64,000 nt of DNA from Colletotrichum lupini (Eukaryota > Ascomycota > Sordariomycetes > Glomerellales > Glomerellaceae): assembly GCF_023278565.1 (NCBI RefSeq), contig NC_064681.1, positions 4,588,001 through 4,652,000 on the forward strand. The letters run 5' to 3'. The position numbers were made by a program, and so were the translations under genes. This document shows, in pieces, positions 43,664-55,600 of the stretch. Each line of letters starts with the position of its first letter. Positions within the stretch are counted from its first letter, which is position 1. The notes under the pieces were generated by a model. The model worked only from the letters and a program-made list of their open reading frames with translations, made no database searches and had not been told where the DNA came from.

Positions 43664-44807
43664 ATGTATCGCAGCGGCATGCGTTCGGCGCCCCGCGCCC
43701 TCAGCGCCGCCCGACAGTCGGCACTTCGCGCAGCTCCCAGACGATTCGCCTCAACAGCACCCGCCGACAAGCCCAGGACGTGGAAGGGTGCGGCAGTAAG
43801 ATGGGGTCTTGCCGCTGGTGCCCTTTACTGGTACAACACAAGTCCAGTCTTTGCCGAGGAGCCCATCCGTATGTCTCCCACGCCGATGAAGGAAGAGATG
43901 CTTAGAAGAAGGTGATCGTTTCTAACTATGTGTTGCTCAACAGCCAAAACGATCGCCGCCCCGTCCCAATTCTCCGAGTCCGATCTTACCACCGTCGATG
44001 CCATTGTCGAAGAGAAGCGCAAGCGAGCCATCGTAAAGGCCGAGGAGGCCAAGCCCGCCGCCGCCGCCCCCCCCGTACCGACAGAAGCCAGCGAGCAGAC
44101 CAAGGCTGCGCTCGAGGGTGAGGCCACCGAGGGAAGTCCGGCACCCGCCCCCGGTTCTCCTGAGGCATTGGAGGCCGAGGCGGATCAGCAGGGTGCCTTC
44201 AACCCCGAGACGGGCGAGATCAACTGGGACTGCCCGTGCCTGGGCGGCATGGCTGACGGCCCCTGTGGAGAGGAATTCAAGGCTGCGTTTAGCTGCTTCG
44301 TCTACTCAAAGGAGGAGCCCAAGGGCATGGACTGCATTGAGAAGTTCCAGTACGTATTAGGGGGTGATGAGGAAACGAGATGTAGTGTGAGGAGTGCTAA
44401 CTGGAATTTTCAGGGGAATGCAGACGTGCTTCAGGAAATACCCCGAGGTCTACGGCGACGAGCTGGCCGATGACGAGGGCGCCGATGAAGCCGAAGCCGC
44501 CGCCGCCGCCGCGCCCGCTCTCGACGCCAATGCCGATGCCGCGATTGCGCCGCCCACCAAGGCCGTTGAGGAGAAGAAGGAGGACAACAAGGATATCAAG
44601 AAGGAGACCAAGGAGATCAAGGCCGACACCCCGGAGAAGGCCCCCAAGGCCGAGGTCAAGCCCGAGCCCAAGGCGGAGAAGACGAAGCCCGCGCCGGCCG
44701 AGAAGCAGGAGAAGCCCAAGGCCCCTGCGGCTCCCTCGTCTGAGCCTGTTGATCTTACCCAGCCCAACAACAAGGCCGTCGATGCGACTGCGGCGAACAA
44801 CATCTAA
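43664..44807 (+). CDS. MIA40: Mia40, mitochondrial intermembrane-space import oxidoreductase
   Basis: Oxidises and traps small cysteine-motif proteins in the intermembrane space, working with Erv1. Exons 43664-43868, 43944-44349 and 44414-44807 encode 334 residues. An Arg-rich presequence (about 1-32) and a membrane segment ([18 protein letters not shown]) anchor it in the inner membrane. The catalytic CPC lies at 165-167 (WDCPCLGG), followed by twin CX9C motifs with cysteines at 176/186 and 199/209; the second intron splits the block between EKFQ and GMQTCF. The C-terminal 110 residues are Ala/Glu/Lys-rich and of low complexity, longer than usual. The continuous open frame that runs past exon 1 is read-through. 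Confidence 0.95.
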
Positions 44808-45809
44808 GAACAAGAGAGTTTCCTGCTTTCTGTACCAATTTACACACAAATAGCTATCATCAGGATTGGAGAGTGAAAGGTGGGAGAGAAGGAGCGAACG
44901 CTTGACTGCGAAGTCGCAGCTGCAGGTTGCGGAGCGTACGGCGTGGCTAATGAAACCATGACGGGGGAAAATCAGGCGTATTTCATGTACCATAATCGTG
45001 TACACAGTGTACCAGTACGGAAGCAAAAGAAAAAGAACAATAGACATACACTTCTCTGAGGGACTCCCCAAGAATCTCGTTTATTTTCCTTTTGAGTATT
45101 GATCAGTATTATTCTTGATCATAGTTATAGTAGGAATAGCTTCAATTTGCCCAAGAATACAGAACATGACTCTCACGGTCCCCATGAGCACGAATAACAT
45201 GGCCAGATGTACCTATTACCTATAATGACAGCACACCGACGGCTAAGGCACCTTACATACTACCTAAGGACCCATCCGAGGATGCCCCGGTGCACGACAT
45301 TGTTCCTGGCCAACATTGTGACGGCAGGACCCGACTTTTTCCCCGGCAGGTGCAGAGGAACCAGATACCCCCCACAGCGGAAATCTGTCAGGGTTGTGAT
45401 TGGCCGGGCGATCAGGTTGTCCCAAGCTCCCGAGCCGCATACGTCATACGTCATTGGGTCTCCAGGCCACTACGCGCCAACCAAGATCAAGGAAAGCGCT
45501 CGCGGGGGTGCGCCATCCCATCCCGTCAAACCACCTGACGGAACCATTCCCTCAAAATTCCCTCCCATCCTCAGGCTTCTCCCGACTTCCTCCTTTCCCC
45601 CATTTCACATGACTGCATCTTCTTAAAAGGAACTCCTACCCATTCATCCATCTCGTGCGTCACCCTGTCGATCTGCCACACACCTTTTTACACCTCGCAC
45701 ATCTTGCATCTCTCCCTCCCTCTTTGATACCCCCAACCGCCTCCTACACCTACCTTGCCTACATCAAAGCACAAAGCTTCTCTTCCAACCACAGCTCTCA
45801 TCCCTCGCA
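44808..45809. other. Intergenic region and 5' leader of the OM14-like gene
   Basis: About 1 kb. The first part is the MIA40 3' region. From about 45540 the plus strand is strongly CT-rich (CCCTCCC, CATCC), typical of the untranslated first exon of the next gene. No other gene is supported. Confidence 0.55.
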
Positions 45810-46552
45810 AGTAAGTAAACAAAGTTGCGTCATACCGGAGACGTTGCGCATGCGATGCTAACAACACTACCCAGTGGCTTCCTACGCAGACATGGCCGCC
45901 AAGGGCCCCAAGCAGACTCCTGAGGAGGTACGTTCTTCTTCCTTGCATTTGATCGCGTGATCTCATTTAACCCTCACTCAACCGTCTACGTATCGTTGCT
46001 AACTTTCTCTCCCTCCAGGCCGCTGCTCCCCCTCCCCCCGAAATCTCCGTCGACTCCACCGCCTCTACCTCCTCCCTAGTCGATGTCGACATGCCGAGCG
46101 TACACACCGTCCCCCACGACTTCCTCGAGCAGGAGATCCAGACAGAAACCCAGGCCGACCGCGTCGACCGCGAAGAGAAGGCCCGCGCCGAGGCCGACCT
46201 CGCCAAGAAGAAGGCGGCCTCCAAGGCCCGTAAGGCCGACTCGTGGCTCAAGCGCCAGTTCTCCTCCCTCTCCGACGGCACCGCCAGCGCCCTCGTCGTC
46301 TCCAACCTCGTCGGTGTTGTCGGCCTCAGCGCCTTCCTCGGATACAAGGCATGGGGTCTCTACGAGCGCGGCCGTCTGTCGTGGCAGAGCGTCGGCCTGG
46401 GCTTGGGCATCCTTGGTGTTGTTGGTCTTGGAGAGGGTATCTTTGGAAGGTAAGCATTCACTTTCTCGTTCCCAGCGACCACGAGCTATGCGCATGGATA
46501 CTGACTGTTTCTTCCCCATAGCTACTTGTACAAGACCAAGGGCAAGAAATAG
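45810..46552 (+). CDS. OM14-like small mitochondrial outer-membrane protein
   Basis: Exons 45810, 45875-45927, 46019-46449 and 46522-46552 encode 171 residues. The start codon is split: exon 1 ends in A (45810) before GTAAGT, and exon 2 begins TG (45875), giving MASYADMAAKGPKQTPEE. An internal ATG (45891) six codons in is the fallback. The N-terminal half is acidic/polar and contains SVHTVPHDFLEQEIQTETQA and a charged coiled segment (DREEKARAEADLAKKKAA). The C-terminal half has two or three hydrophobic stretches (ASALVVSNLVGVVGLSAFLG, SVGLGLGILGVVGLGEGIFG) and a basic tail YLYKTKGKK. This layout fits the fungal OM14 C-terminal domain family; identification is by overall pattern and not certain. 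Confidence 0.7.
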
Positions 46553-47462
46553 ACTGACAAGTGCGCGTCGGGGACGAAGGCGGCTTTGAATTTCTTTTTT
46601 TCTTCTACTACCTAACCTAGCTTGGGAAACTACTCTTCTCTATTTGGCATGTTTGCACGGATGCTGGCTTGTTGGCGTGTAATGGCGTCTTTACGAACGA
46701 ACGACGTCGGATAAACGGCTCTTGGCTGTAATGTATGTACTGGGCGTTCGGGGCGAATATGGAAATGCACACACACAATCTCCTCCAAAACACGCTTGCT
46801 CTCTCTAAAGAAGTGCTCAAACAACTTTCTCCTGTTGGCTGACTGTAGATGACCTCACGACACCACGCCGCGATTCCAACATTGATAATATTCCGAGTCT
46901 GGGTTATACCACACACACCAAATGGCAATATCAACAATAATATTGAATATACTAAGAAAGGAGACCGACCGTCCGTCCGCCCGGTCTGCTATTCCGCCTC
47001 CGGTTTAACCTCCACATAAGTTAGTTTCTGGTATGTTATGGTGGTGATCGTAGAAATCATACAGGGGAAAGAAAAAGAGAAAGACGAAGAAGACAAAGAG
47101 GAAAACGAAGAAGAAGAAAAATAACAAAAGGTAGGTTTAGCCAAAGCTCAACATCAACCCCACCCCAAAGTCGCTATGCCGTTTGGTTGCTAACTCCTCC
47201 AACCCCGTTGTGAACCCTTTCCAGACCCGGACACCTTGTAGCAAAACGCCCTTCGCAACCCAGTCTTCTGTTCAACCGTTTGAAGCCAACCTAAGCCTTG
47301 CCTTTAGCCGTTGCCCGCTTTGCCCACACGCACATACGCACACACACGCACACGATAAAGCCTTTCTTACATCGATCGATCGAAACGCCGCTCGTACTCG
47401 ACCCCGAATCCTACACTTCCTCCTCTTGCGCCTGCTGCCCAAGACCACATAGCGACAGGGCA
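46553..47462. other. Convergent intergenic region
   Basis: 910 bases between the OM14-like stop and the Myb-like gene stop. It includes an A/G-rich tract around 47070-47130 and a CACA-rich stretch near 47330. Both genes' 3' untranslated regions should lie here. No gene recognised. Confidence 0.5.
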
Positions 47463-48891
47463 TTACGTGTTGCGGCTGTTGTTGTGCAGCTCTCTCAGGC
47501 GCTTGACCCAGTGCTTGCGTAGCGCCGGCGACATCTTGCAAAAGATCATGGCCTTGTTGTCATCCGCGAGAGCCTTCTCCGCAATCTTAAGCTGGAGGTC
47601 CATGTCTTCGTCGGAGAAGTCGCGGAAGAAGATGTCAATCGCCTGCTCGGGCCACCGCGGTGGGCTCCGGCCGCGGAGAGCGTCGGCGATCTTGATCAGC
47701 CCGTCCTCCATCAGCTGCTTGCCGGCGGAGACCATGTTTGCCGTCGTGGCGTCGTTGCCGTGACTGTGGCTGTGGCTGTTTGATGCGCCTGGCCCCGATG
47801 CTTGCGCGGGGTTCGTGTAGCCTGATACACGTCGGCGCTTCTCTGCCGGTTGCGCCGGTGGGCCCATGGGCGCCGTCGGCGCTTTGCCGCCAGTGTCGGA
47901 TGTCGACACTTGCTGGGGAAATCTTTTGCGTCCTGTGGCAGTTTCCTCGGGGGGCGTCAAAGCGCTCGTGCCTGCGATATGCGTCCTAGGCGGAATCGCG
48001 GTGGAAGTGGGCCGTTGTTGTTGCTGCTGTGGTTGCTGGTGCTGTTGCTGCTGCTGCTGTATTTGTTGTTGTTGCTGCTGCTGGGGCTGATGTTGCTGTT
48101 GGGGTATCATGGGTTGTTGGACTTGTGCTACGGGAGACTGGCTTACGGAGCCGCGAGGCTGTACTTGGTGGTTGATGCCCGTTTGTGAGGAGGTTCCGTA
48201 AGGCGGCTCAACCTGAAGATCGAGGACTGCGGTGCCCGGCATATCCGGGTCTTCAGAACCTTGAATCACATCGGGACCCTTTCGCTTCGGCTTCATGATA
48301 CGTTTAGGAGCACCTCCAGAACCGACGACGTCAGGATACAGGATTTCCATGAACGATTCATGGTCGAATGGCCGACCACGCAACGCGCGCGATAATGGCT
48401 CTTTCTGCGGAGAAAGGGTCAGCGACAAAAGTCCGATACGACAATGATATATGAGGTATACGGGGGGGAAGATGGGCAGGTGGATTAGCGCGCGCACGCG
48501 CACGTCTTCACCAACATACCTCGATATGCGCTTTCCAGGCCTCCTCGGACGCGGTGACGGTACGGGTGGTCGGGTTGTAGAGGAACTCGGGGTCCTCGCG
48601 AAGGCCGCGCCAGAGACGAAATTTCTTGCGCGCATTATCCGACTTGTTGACGAGATGGCTCTTTGTGGGATATGCGCCGTGCTTCTCGCGAAGAGCGGTG
48701 GCGGCGCGATCCCAGGCGTCGGCCTTGAAGGAGTGGTTCTCGCGCAAGCCTAGCTGGACCGAGTCGCAAAGGGATCGGAAGAAGGTGGCCTCGTAGGCGG
48801 GCGTCCAGCTGAAGCGCGGTGCACGCTTGTCGCGGTCTCCGCCGGCGCTGCCGGGTGGGCCATCCGGGCCGCCGAACTCATCGTCTGACAT
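47463..48891 (-). CDS. Myb/SANT-like DNA-binding domain protein with polyQ tract
   Basis: Exons on the minus strand are 48891-48520 and 48404-47463, giving 437 residues. Residues about 25-115 form a Myb/SANT-like DNA-binding domain of the plant transposase-derived type: FSWTPAYEATFFRSLCDSV, AWDRAATALREKHG, KSHLVNKSDNARKKFRLWRGL, then FLYNPTTRTVTASEEAWKAH. It is followed by a putative nuclear signal (KRIMKPKRKGP). A Gln-rich tract with two runs of five or more Gln (encoded around 48015-48110) follows. The C-terminal part (SPPRWPEQAIDIFFRDFSDED to LRKHWVKRLREL) is helical. It is probably a nuclear regulator, derived from or resembling a domesticated transposase DNA-binding domain; targets unknown. 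The unspliced frame upstream of exon 2 (to 48635) is intron sequence. Confidence 0.85.
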
Positions 48892-51800
48892 TGAGTCCTT
48901 TTGTCGACGACGAGAGCAGACGGAACGGGGAGGTTAGAGGACGGAGAGCGAAGAGCGGAGGAGGAGGGATGGTAGTGGCCGAGCAGGACGAAGGAGGATA
49001 AGGGTATCCCCCAAGCGTCGAAGCGTCGAAGGGGGGGGCAGGCAGACAGTTGGGGACAGATGGGCGGTGGTGGTGGTGGTAGTGATGGTTAGTGGCGGCA
49101 ATAAGGGTCGTTATGCGGCGGTAATGTCTTGGACCCCTACTTTTCGTATACGGAAGTCGCGATCCAATATGGGCCGGGTTCGGAGATGGAACGGGCAGCC
49201 AGGGCCGTGATGTTTGGATCTGACGGTGGCGAGGGGAGGGGAGCAGCAAAAAAAAATTAGTACGGAGTAGACAGAGGGCGCGCGCAAAGGTCCTTGGATG
49301 AATGGATGGACGGATGGTTTGGGGGGCGTGTAGCGCAGCGGTACGGTGCGGTGCGGTGCGGGCGGGCGGGTTTGGTGGTAGGCAGGTTCGGTTTGGGCTG
49401 GTTTGGTTGGGTGAGAGTTGTCGGGTGGGCGTGTGACCGAGCGAGAGAGAGACCCAGCCGGAGGTTCGTCGAGTTTGCGTTGCACGGGAGTGGGAAGCGA
49501 ACGAACGTTGGGTTGGGCGTGGGGAAGAACCAACTGTCTGGTGACTTTGGTCTCTGTCAGTCTCTGCCGTACTTGTAGGCGTGGGCGGTGGGTTCGTTCC
49601 CCGTTCCAGGTTGTTACGTGCGTTGGGACGTGGGAGCAAGACTCTGGGAGAGTCTGGGACTCTAGGAAGCTAGGAAGCTAAGGTAGGAGAGAGCGAGTCG
49701 CGGAGCCTGGAGCGCGGTGGAGGGCGGGTATGCGTACGGGTCTGCGGCTGCGCTCACCTCTTTGTGGTAAAAGCACGAGGCTGGCTGGCGGCTGGAGCTG
49801 AATCGTGAACGAACGAACCCGGCGAGATACAGAAACCATCCACAGACGCAGACGTAGACGGTAAGGTACTCCGTACTTTGTACGGATAATCAGAGCAACA
49901 GTTTCAACGGAGAAAAGAGTTGAAGCGGGGCATTGATAGATAGTAAGTGACTTGGTTAGTTGGGAGCGAGTCGGGCGCAAAGTCACGTTCTCCTCTCGCA
50001 GACGGCAGCCGGGAGTGGTACGGTACGGTGCCTTTACCAATGGTGACAGCAGCCACGAAAGTCCCCCGGTATTGGACCGGACCAGACTCATCCCTTTGCA
50101 CTAGTCTACTTCAGGACTAGCTGCTAGAGATTATGCTCAGAGGGGCCGGAGGGACGGAGTCGGGGGTCCAGACAGTTCCAGAGAGCCAGCCAGGTGCCCA
50201 CGGGTGGTTCCTCTCGCTTAGTCACGGCAGCACGTGGATGGTCATGATCTTCCGTTCCCGTGCCAGCCGGACTTTAGCCTCCACCTCAGCTTCTGCACGG
50301 ACCATGTCAGATCACGTGGGGGCATGCGTCTTCCCAATCTGGCCCCCCCAGGTTAGCTTGCGCTTAGTCATTCTGCCCATCTTGGCGTAGCGTTGCTTTC
50401 CTCTCCTCCAGCCTTGTCTTTAAGGCCGAAACTTGTTCTCTGCTCATCTTCCCCAGTTCAAACGGCAAGCCTCCACCACCGCCACGGCCATCATCCGGCT
50501 TGGCAGAAACACCAAGACTTCTTCGCAGGTATTCGATCCTCCAAGCTTGTCTAATGGAGTCGCCGTGTCTGTTCTTTACGCAGTACGTTTGTTTCCCCCC
50601 CTCCCAAAAGCTCTATTCAGACATACTTTGCGCCTTAACGTGGGCGGTCCTGCAAGCCCGTTTCTTCACTCCCTCCCACTTTATTTAGCCAACATATGCA
50701 AGATCAAGCTTTCTTATGCCTACGCTCCCCTGACCAGTGTATCGAAATGGATCGCAATCCCCGAGATGGTCTGCAAAGTACCTTGAAATTAGATTTCCGA
50801 CTCGTTGGTTCAGGCTTGTTCGACGCCTCAACCAAGGCTCTGACCTCATCGCGAGCGTGCCGTCATCACGTCAAATACCAACACATCTCAGAATCTTCAT
50901 CATCATCTCCGCCTCACATGTTCCCCTCTTCTTCAGATAATGACCTCTAGATCCTCGGGCTGCAATGGGCGCACCCATCATTGCTACTGCGGTACTCCCG
51001 AACACGAAAGATGGTGTAAGCGGATGTGGTGGCCCCGGACATTAGCTAACAACCCGTGTGTACTGCGAGTTGCTGACTCTGGCTGACTCTGAACCACCCG
51101 ACTCTGCCACCTCTATATACCGGTGATTACACTACCCTCAAAGTTACTCACCTTGCCAAGTCGCCAAGGACGGTGTCCGAGTCGCCCGTCTCGTAGACTT
51201 TTCGACGTTTGATGGCAGCAATCAATGCAGAGATTGCCAATTGAGCCGTACGCATTCAGACTGGGCAATTTACTCTCGCAACCACCGCACTGCACGCCCA
51301 TGTTCATTAACTATCGTCAAACCATCTTTACGCCGAGCCTAAACCCGAGCAAAAAGGGCAACCTTTTCTAGTTCAAGGTATCTACGGAGACTACATTTGT
51401 CCAACCGGTCTTTAGGTTGGCTTTTAGAGTTGCTTCCTCCGACATGACAACTTTCTTCCATGTCTCCCGTGGCCCTGCGCCGGTTCAGATGATGGGCATT
51501 AGGGGGCAGTCCACTCTCGACTCACGGCAGCAGACCGATTATAGTTGATCTCATCTTTGTAGTGGCCGCAGGGCAGGGTCCCGTTTTCTCGCAAATTGAA
51601 CGGCCTAGCTTCGAGCCCAAGTTCAAGTTTGCCTGTCTTGCCCTATGGTCATCATGCCACTTCCACACATTGTGCACACTCAGCGCATAGCAAATGTCTT
51701 TATAGGATGGATGCACATGATATGCTACCGGGATGGATAGATCCCATCCCTCCAGAGCTTTCTCTCGCCTCTTCACACTTCGGTCTCGGGGTCCATCTGG

Positions 51801-53115
51801 TAAGGTCCCTGAGGAATACGATGCGGTGATCTGCCTGGCTGCAACGTCGAATATTCGAGGCGAAGTGCGTCAGCCGTCGTCGCAAAACATGAAGTGGAAA
51901 CGGATCTACGGGTATGACTTGATGCTCAGCGCCAGCAAGGCCGTCACGTTCGTTTCTCTACGGGACAAACAGTATTGCAAATCGTGCAACGAGGCCTCAT
52001 GTTCTGCGACACCGACACCTCGCCTTTTCAGGAGCCACTAAGGTCGACTTACTCTCTCATAAGGCCTCCAGCTCAAGCCATGTCCTTGTTGCCCTTTGGG
52101 ATGGTGTGGTGGTGGTGGAGGATGGATGGACGTCGACGTTGAGAGCTCACACCGGCTCGCCGCCACACTAACAATAACATGCCAAATGATACGCTGCGAG
52201 TACTTACACCTGCTGCTGCACGTACGAAGTAGCGTACCCGTACCTTGCAACCTTGCGTCAAGCGCTACACTACTTGACGCTACCTACCCGACAGCATATG
52301 GACCCCTCGCTACGCCCGGGGCACATGGGCCGCTCGGAACATTTGGCCGCTCGGAGTTTTACTACTGGGATCCCGCCGCACAACACTGTCTCAGAATCTT
52401 CAGTGGACCGTTTCAGGCCCTGTCAGCCTGTCCACTCACTCGACAGAAAGACTGGACTCAACGTCCATCCACGAGGACCCCCAGGAGAATGAGGGAGCCT
52501 TCACGAGAAGTTGAGACTCGAGAGAGGGGAGGGGGTTGGGGGGCACTGGGGCTTCTCCGAGTCCACTCATCATCATCCGTTGTCTTCTCTCGAGAGTCTC
52601 TTGCAGCCTCCTTGCCTGGCTGGCAACATGGCTACAGCTTGCCAGCCAGCGTCAACAGCCGCCGAGAGAAACTTGGTCTGGCCTGGACAACTCTGGCCAC
52701 CATCGACCGATTGGGCCTCGTTGTCTCCGTTGTCTCTCTTCGCTGACTCCAACCCGGACTACGCGTTGGTCAGAAACGATGTTGACCGCGCCGTTTACCC
52801 GTGGATACGTCAGCGACCTTGCCGATATTGCCCTGTCTTTTCGCCGGCGTTTTCAAAGATCCCAAACCCCAAACCGCCTTCTCCTGAACTAAGTCATCGC
52901 AAGGCCAAGGGGTTGTTTCTCCGCAGAGACCATGGTCAGAAAGAAACTAGAATCCAATCAAGGGAGATGAGGCCTAGTCGAACAGGAGCTCGTTCCAAGC
53001 TATGCGTCGGGAGGCGGCTCCGTCAGTCAGCTGTCTGTCTAGGTACCACACTCATACGCGAGAACGATAGACTAAGAAATGCGGACTATCGTCTACCTGA
53101 CGGTCTGACAGCGAC

Positions 53116-53143
53116 TGTGCCTGTGCCTGTGCCTGTGCCTGCC
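53116..53143 (+). repeat. TGTGCC microsatellite
   Basis: Four perfect TGTGCC units followed by TGCC, inside the gene-free region. Confidence 0.9.
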
Positions 53144-53800
53144 TATCCCCGGGGCGTGTCCGAGGTCCGCAAACAATGACAGTTTTGGCTTCAGCAATGG
53201 CACTTGTTTCTCCTTCATCCGATAGGGAAGAGGCCCTCGACCTAATTATGTTCGGTATCCCTCTTCCGCAACATCCCAAAGCTTAGCTCGCTAAGCAGGC
53301 CGCAACATGGAGGCCATGGAGGCCGTGGACCAGATCGCCCTTGGCAAAAAGTCTTGCTTTGCCCAGCAGTCACATTGCAGACACATCGCTACTGCGCCAA
53401 GCGCCGCGAGGCTTAGCTAGCGACGGGAGAGCAACCATGGGGATCGCTGAAACGCCAAGCGGAAACAACTGCGAACGCTGACTTACCAGAGGGGTCCAAT
53501 GACGAGATTCACCCGGGATACTGTCCTCCTCCTTTCTCTTTCGAATGCACCGTCGAATGCTCGCTCGCCCATCCTTCGCCGCTCTCCCGCGCTCGATCCC
53601 CCCTCCCCTGCGAGAGAGACCCCTCCCCCCCTGATGTTGAATTACCAAGAGGGGATGATGCTGTTTTCTTCCTATCAGTCAAAGAAAACTCCCTCTCTAG
53701 TTTTTTGCCTTTCGTTTCCAACCGACTAGGTAGGGCTAGACACCCGGTTCGTTCTCGAGGGCGTGGAAGGGTTACCCGTTTGACGCTTGAGGCCAAGAAT

Positions 53801-53821
53801 AGCAGCAGCAGCAGCAGCAGC
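53801..53821 (+). repeat. AGC trinucleotide microsatellite
   Basis: Seven perfect AGC units in non-coding context. Confidence 0.92.
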
Positions 53822-55600
53822 ATCCAGTTCCATACCCTACTCAGTCCTCGCCTGAGGCTGGCTGCTTGACTTTACTGCTCTTTCTCTGACCCTTCGTCGG
53901 ATATCCGCCATCCTCTTTGTCAGTGTTTTGTCTGATGAGAAGCCGCCCCAACTCGACAGCTTGCCGGCATCCAGCATCCAGCATCCAACTTGATAATTGG
54001 AATAAGGCCTGTGGGGAACATGCGTGGGCCACCACATCTACCTGCTACGTCGTCTAAATGCTTAGCCACGCTTACTTGACCTAGACTTCTGGACCAACGG
54101 AACCAAGTTCGGCTCACCATCGCCGTCCAGTGGAGAAGGGGGTGACGAACAACTTGTCTGGCCATCTGCACCAGGACTCGTCTAAATGCAACGGCCCGGC
54201 TAGCTGGTCCCGAGAACATCGCCCGACGACTAGCATACGCTTGGCTGCGGCGAGCTTGTGTCTTTCTTGCAGTAGCCTACGGCACTTAAGCCTTGTAAGT
54301 TGTGGCAGAGAAAGAGTGTCGGCGCTAGGGGAGATCTGACAGCGCCCTCCGTCTTACCGTCTCTGCTTTTCTCTTCGCTGCCGGGCGCCAAACGTACATG
54401 TGCTTTACCAGACTGAGATGGTGGTGGTGTTGCTACTGATTGTCTATTGTGATTAGAGAGAGGGACCGGGATCACATCGCATTGTCAACCTGCCAAATCA
54501 ACCACGCTTAAATGGGTCGAAATAAGCTAATTGAGACCTCAGATCAACGGCTCGCCAGTTTCCATGGCTCATGAGACTTTACATCCGAAGCACGATATTT
54601 CTTGGCTCTCACTCAGACCTACCTCAACGGGCTTCTGCATAGTTGCGAACAGAAAGCGAGCATGGGAAAGGTCAGAGCCGCCACGCAGAGACAGATGCAC
54701 ACCATCCACGTCCACACCCACCCACAGCTCAACATTCCCCCTTCCCCTTGCCCCCCCCCCCCTCCCCTTCCTCCCCTGCGCTAGCCTCCCGGCACCGATC
54801 GACCGATATCCCTGCTCTGGATCACGGCCTTGTCGACTGTGGGGTAAGGGGACTCCCCTGCTTGTGACCGATCTTCTCCTCGACGTATTCGCAGAATTCC
54901 AAACATGCTACCAGATCCACCTCGTTGCCGCAACTCATGTCTTGGGTCCTGACTGACGGGAGGGAACCCCGATCCCAGGCGGAAGCGCACACACCCTCCC
55001 CTGGTCCTCCTCCTTCAGGCTTCGCCCTCCTTCTCCTCCTCGCCTTCGCTCTCAGTCAGAACCTCTGCAGTGGTTCGACCGGTTCGACGCCAGATCCGTC
55101 CATCACAGGGTTGGCCCGGCTTGACATGGACGCGCACGCCCCCTTGCTGAGCGGGACAATCTGTGACCAGGGCATCACAACTTGAGACTTGGCTCGCCTG
55201 GAGCCTCCAAGCAACAAGCGCACGACGTCGTCGTCCCATTTTTGCAACATGTATAATCCTCGCTCTCTGAGCCGGGCCAGTCGCCATCTCTTGACTTTCC
55301 TACTTTGAACATTAACCCGGCCTTGTCCACCACCTTCTTCTTCTTCTTTTCCGACCTGGGTTACTCTTCTCTTCTTGGTCATCCTCTATTCCTTTCTTCC
55401 GCCCCCGTCACCAGTTCCGTTCATTCACGACGACTCTTGTTTAATTCTCCATTTTACACTTTTGAGGGCTCCCTGGTGACAGCTCCTCGTCCTTTTCATT
55501 AACAAGCAAAAGAGCCGCCTGGTGTGGCCTGTTTTTATATCCTCTCTGTTCATAGAGTTGTCTACCTGGTGACGGACGTCCTTTTTACATCACAATCAAC

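Larger units (their letters stand above)
48892..55600. other. 6.7-kb region without a credible protein gene
   Basis: Normal to high GC. Many open frames of 60-250 codons exist on both strands, but they overlap one another in different frames, contain low-complexity or Arg/Pro/Ser-rich peptides and show no domain, signal peptide or splice-supported continuation. The first 1.2 kb (48892-50100) is G-rich on the plus strand and is probably the promoter and leader of the Myb-like gene. The last 300 bases before 55601 are CT-rich and are probably the protease leader. Short microsatellites occur at 53116 and 53801. A non-coding transcript or a gene with very small exons cannot be excluded. Confidence 0.55.

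Noticed and set aside
44470..44853. Arg/Pro-rich frame and its antisense partners over the MIA40 C-terminus
   Set aside because: Frame-shifted readings of the Ala/Lys/Glu-rich Mia40 tail.
52096..53179. Two overlapping plus-strand frames of 216 and 222 codons
   Set aside because: They overlap in different frames, with low-complexity Arg/Ser/Pro peptides and no family resemblance.
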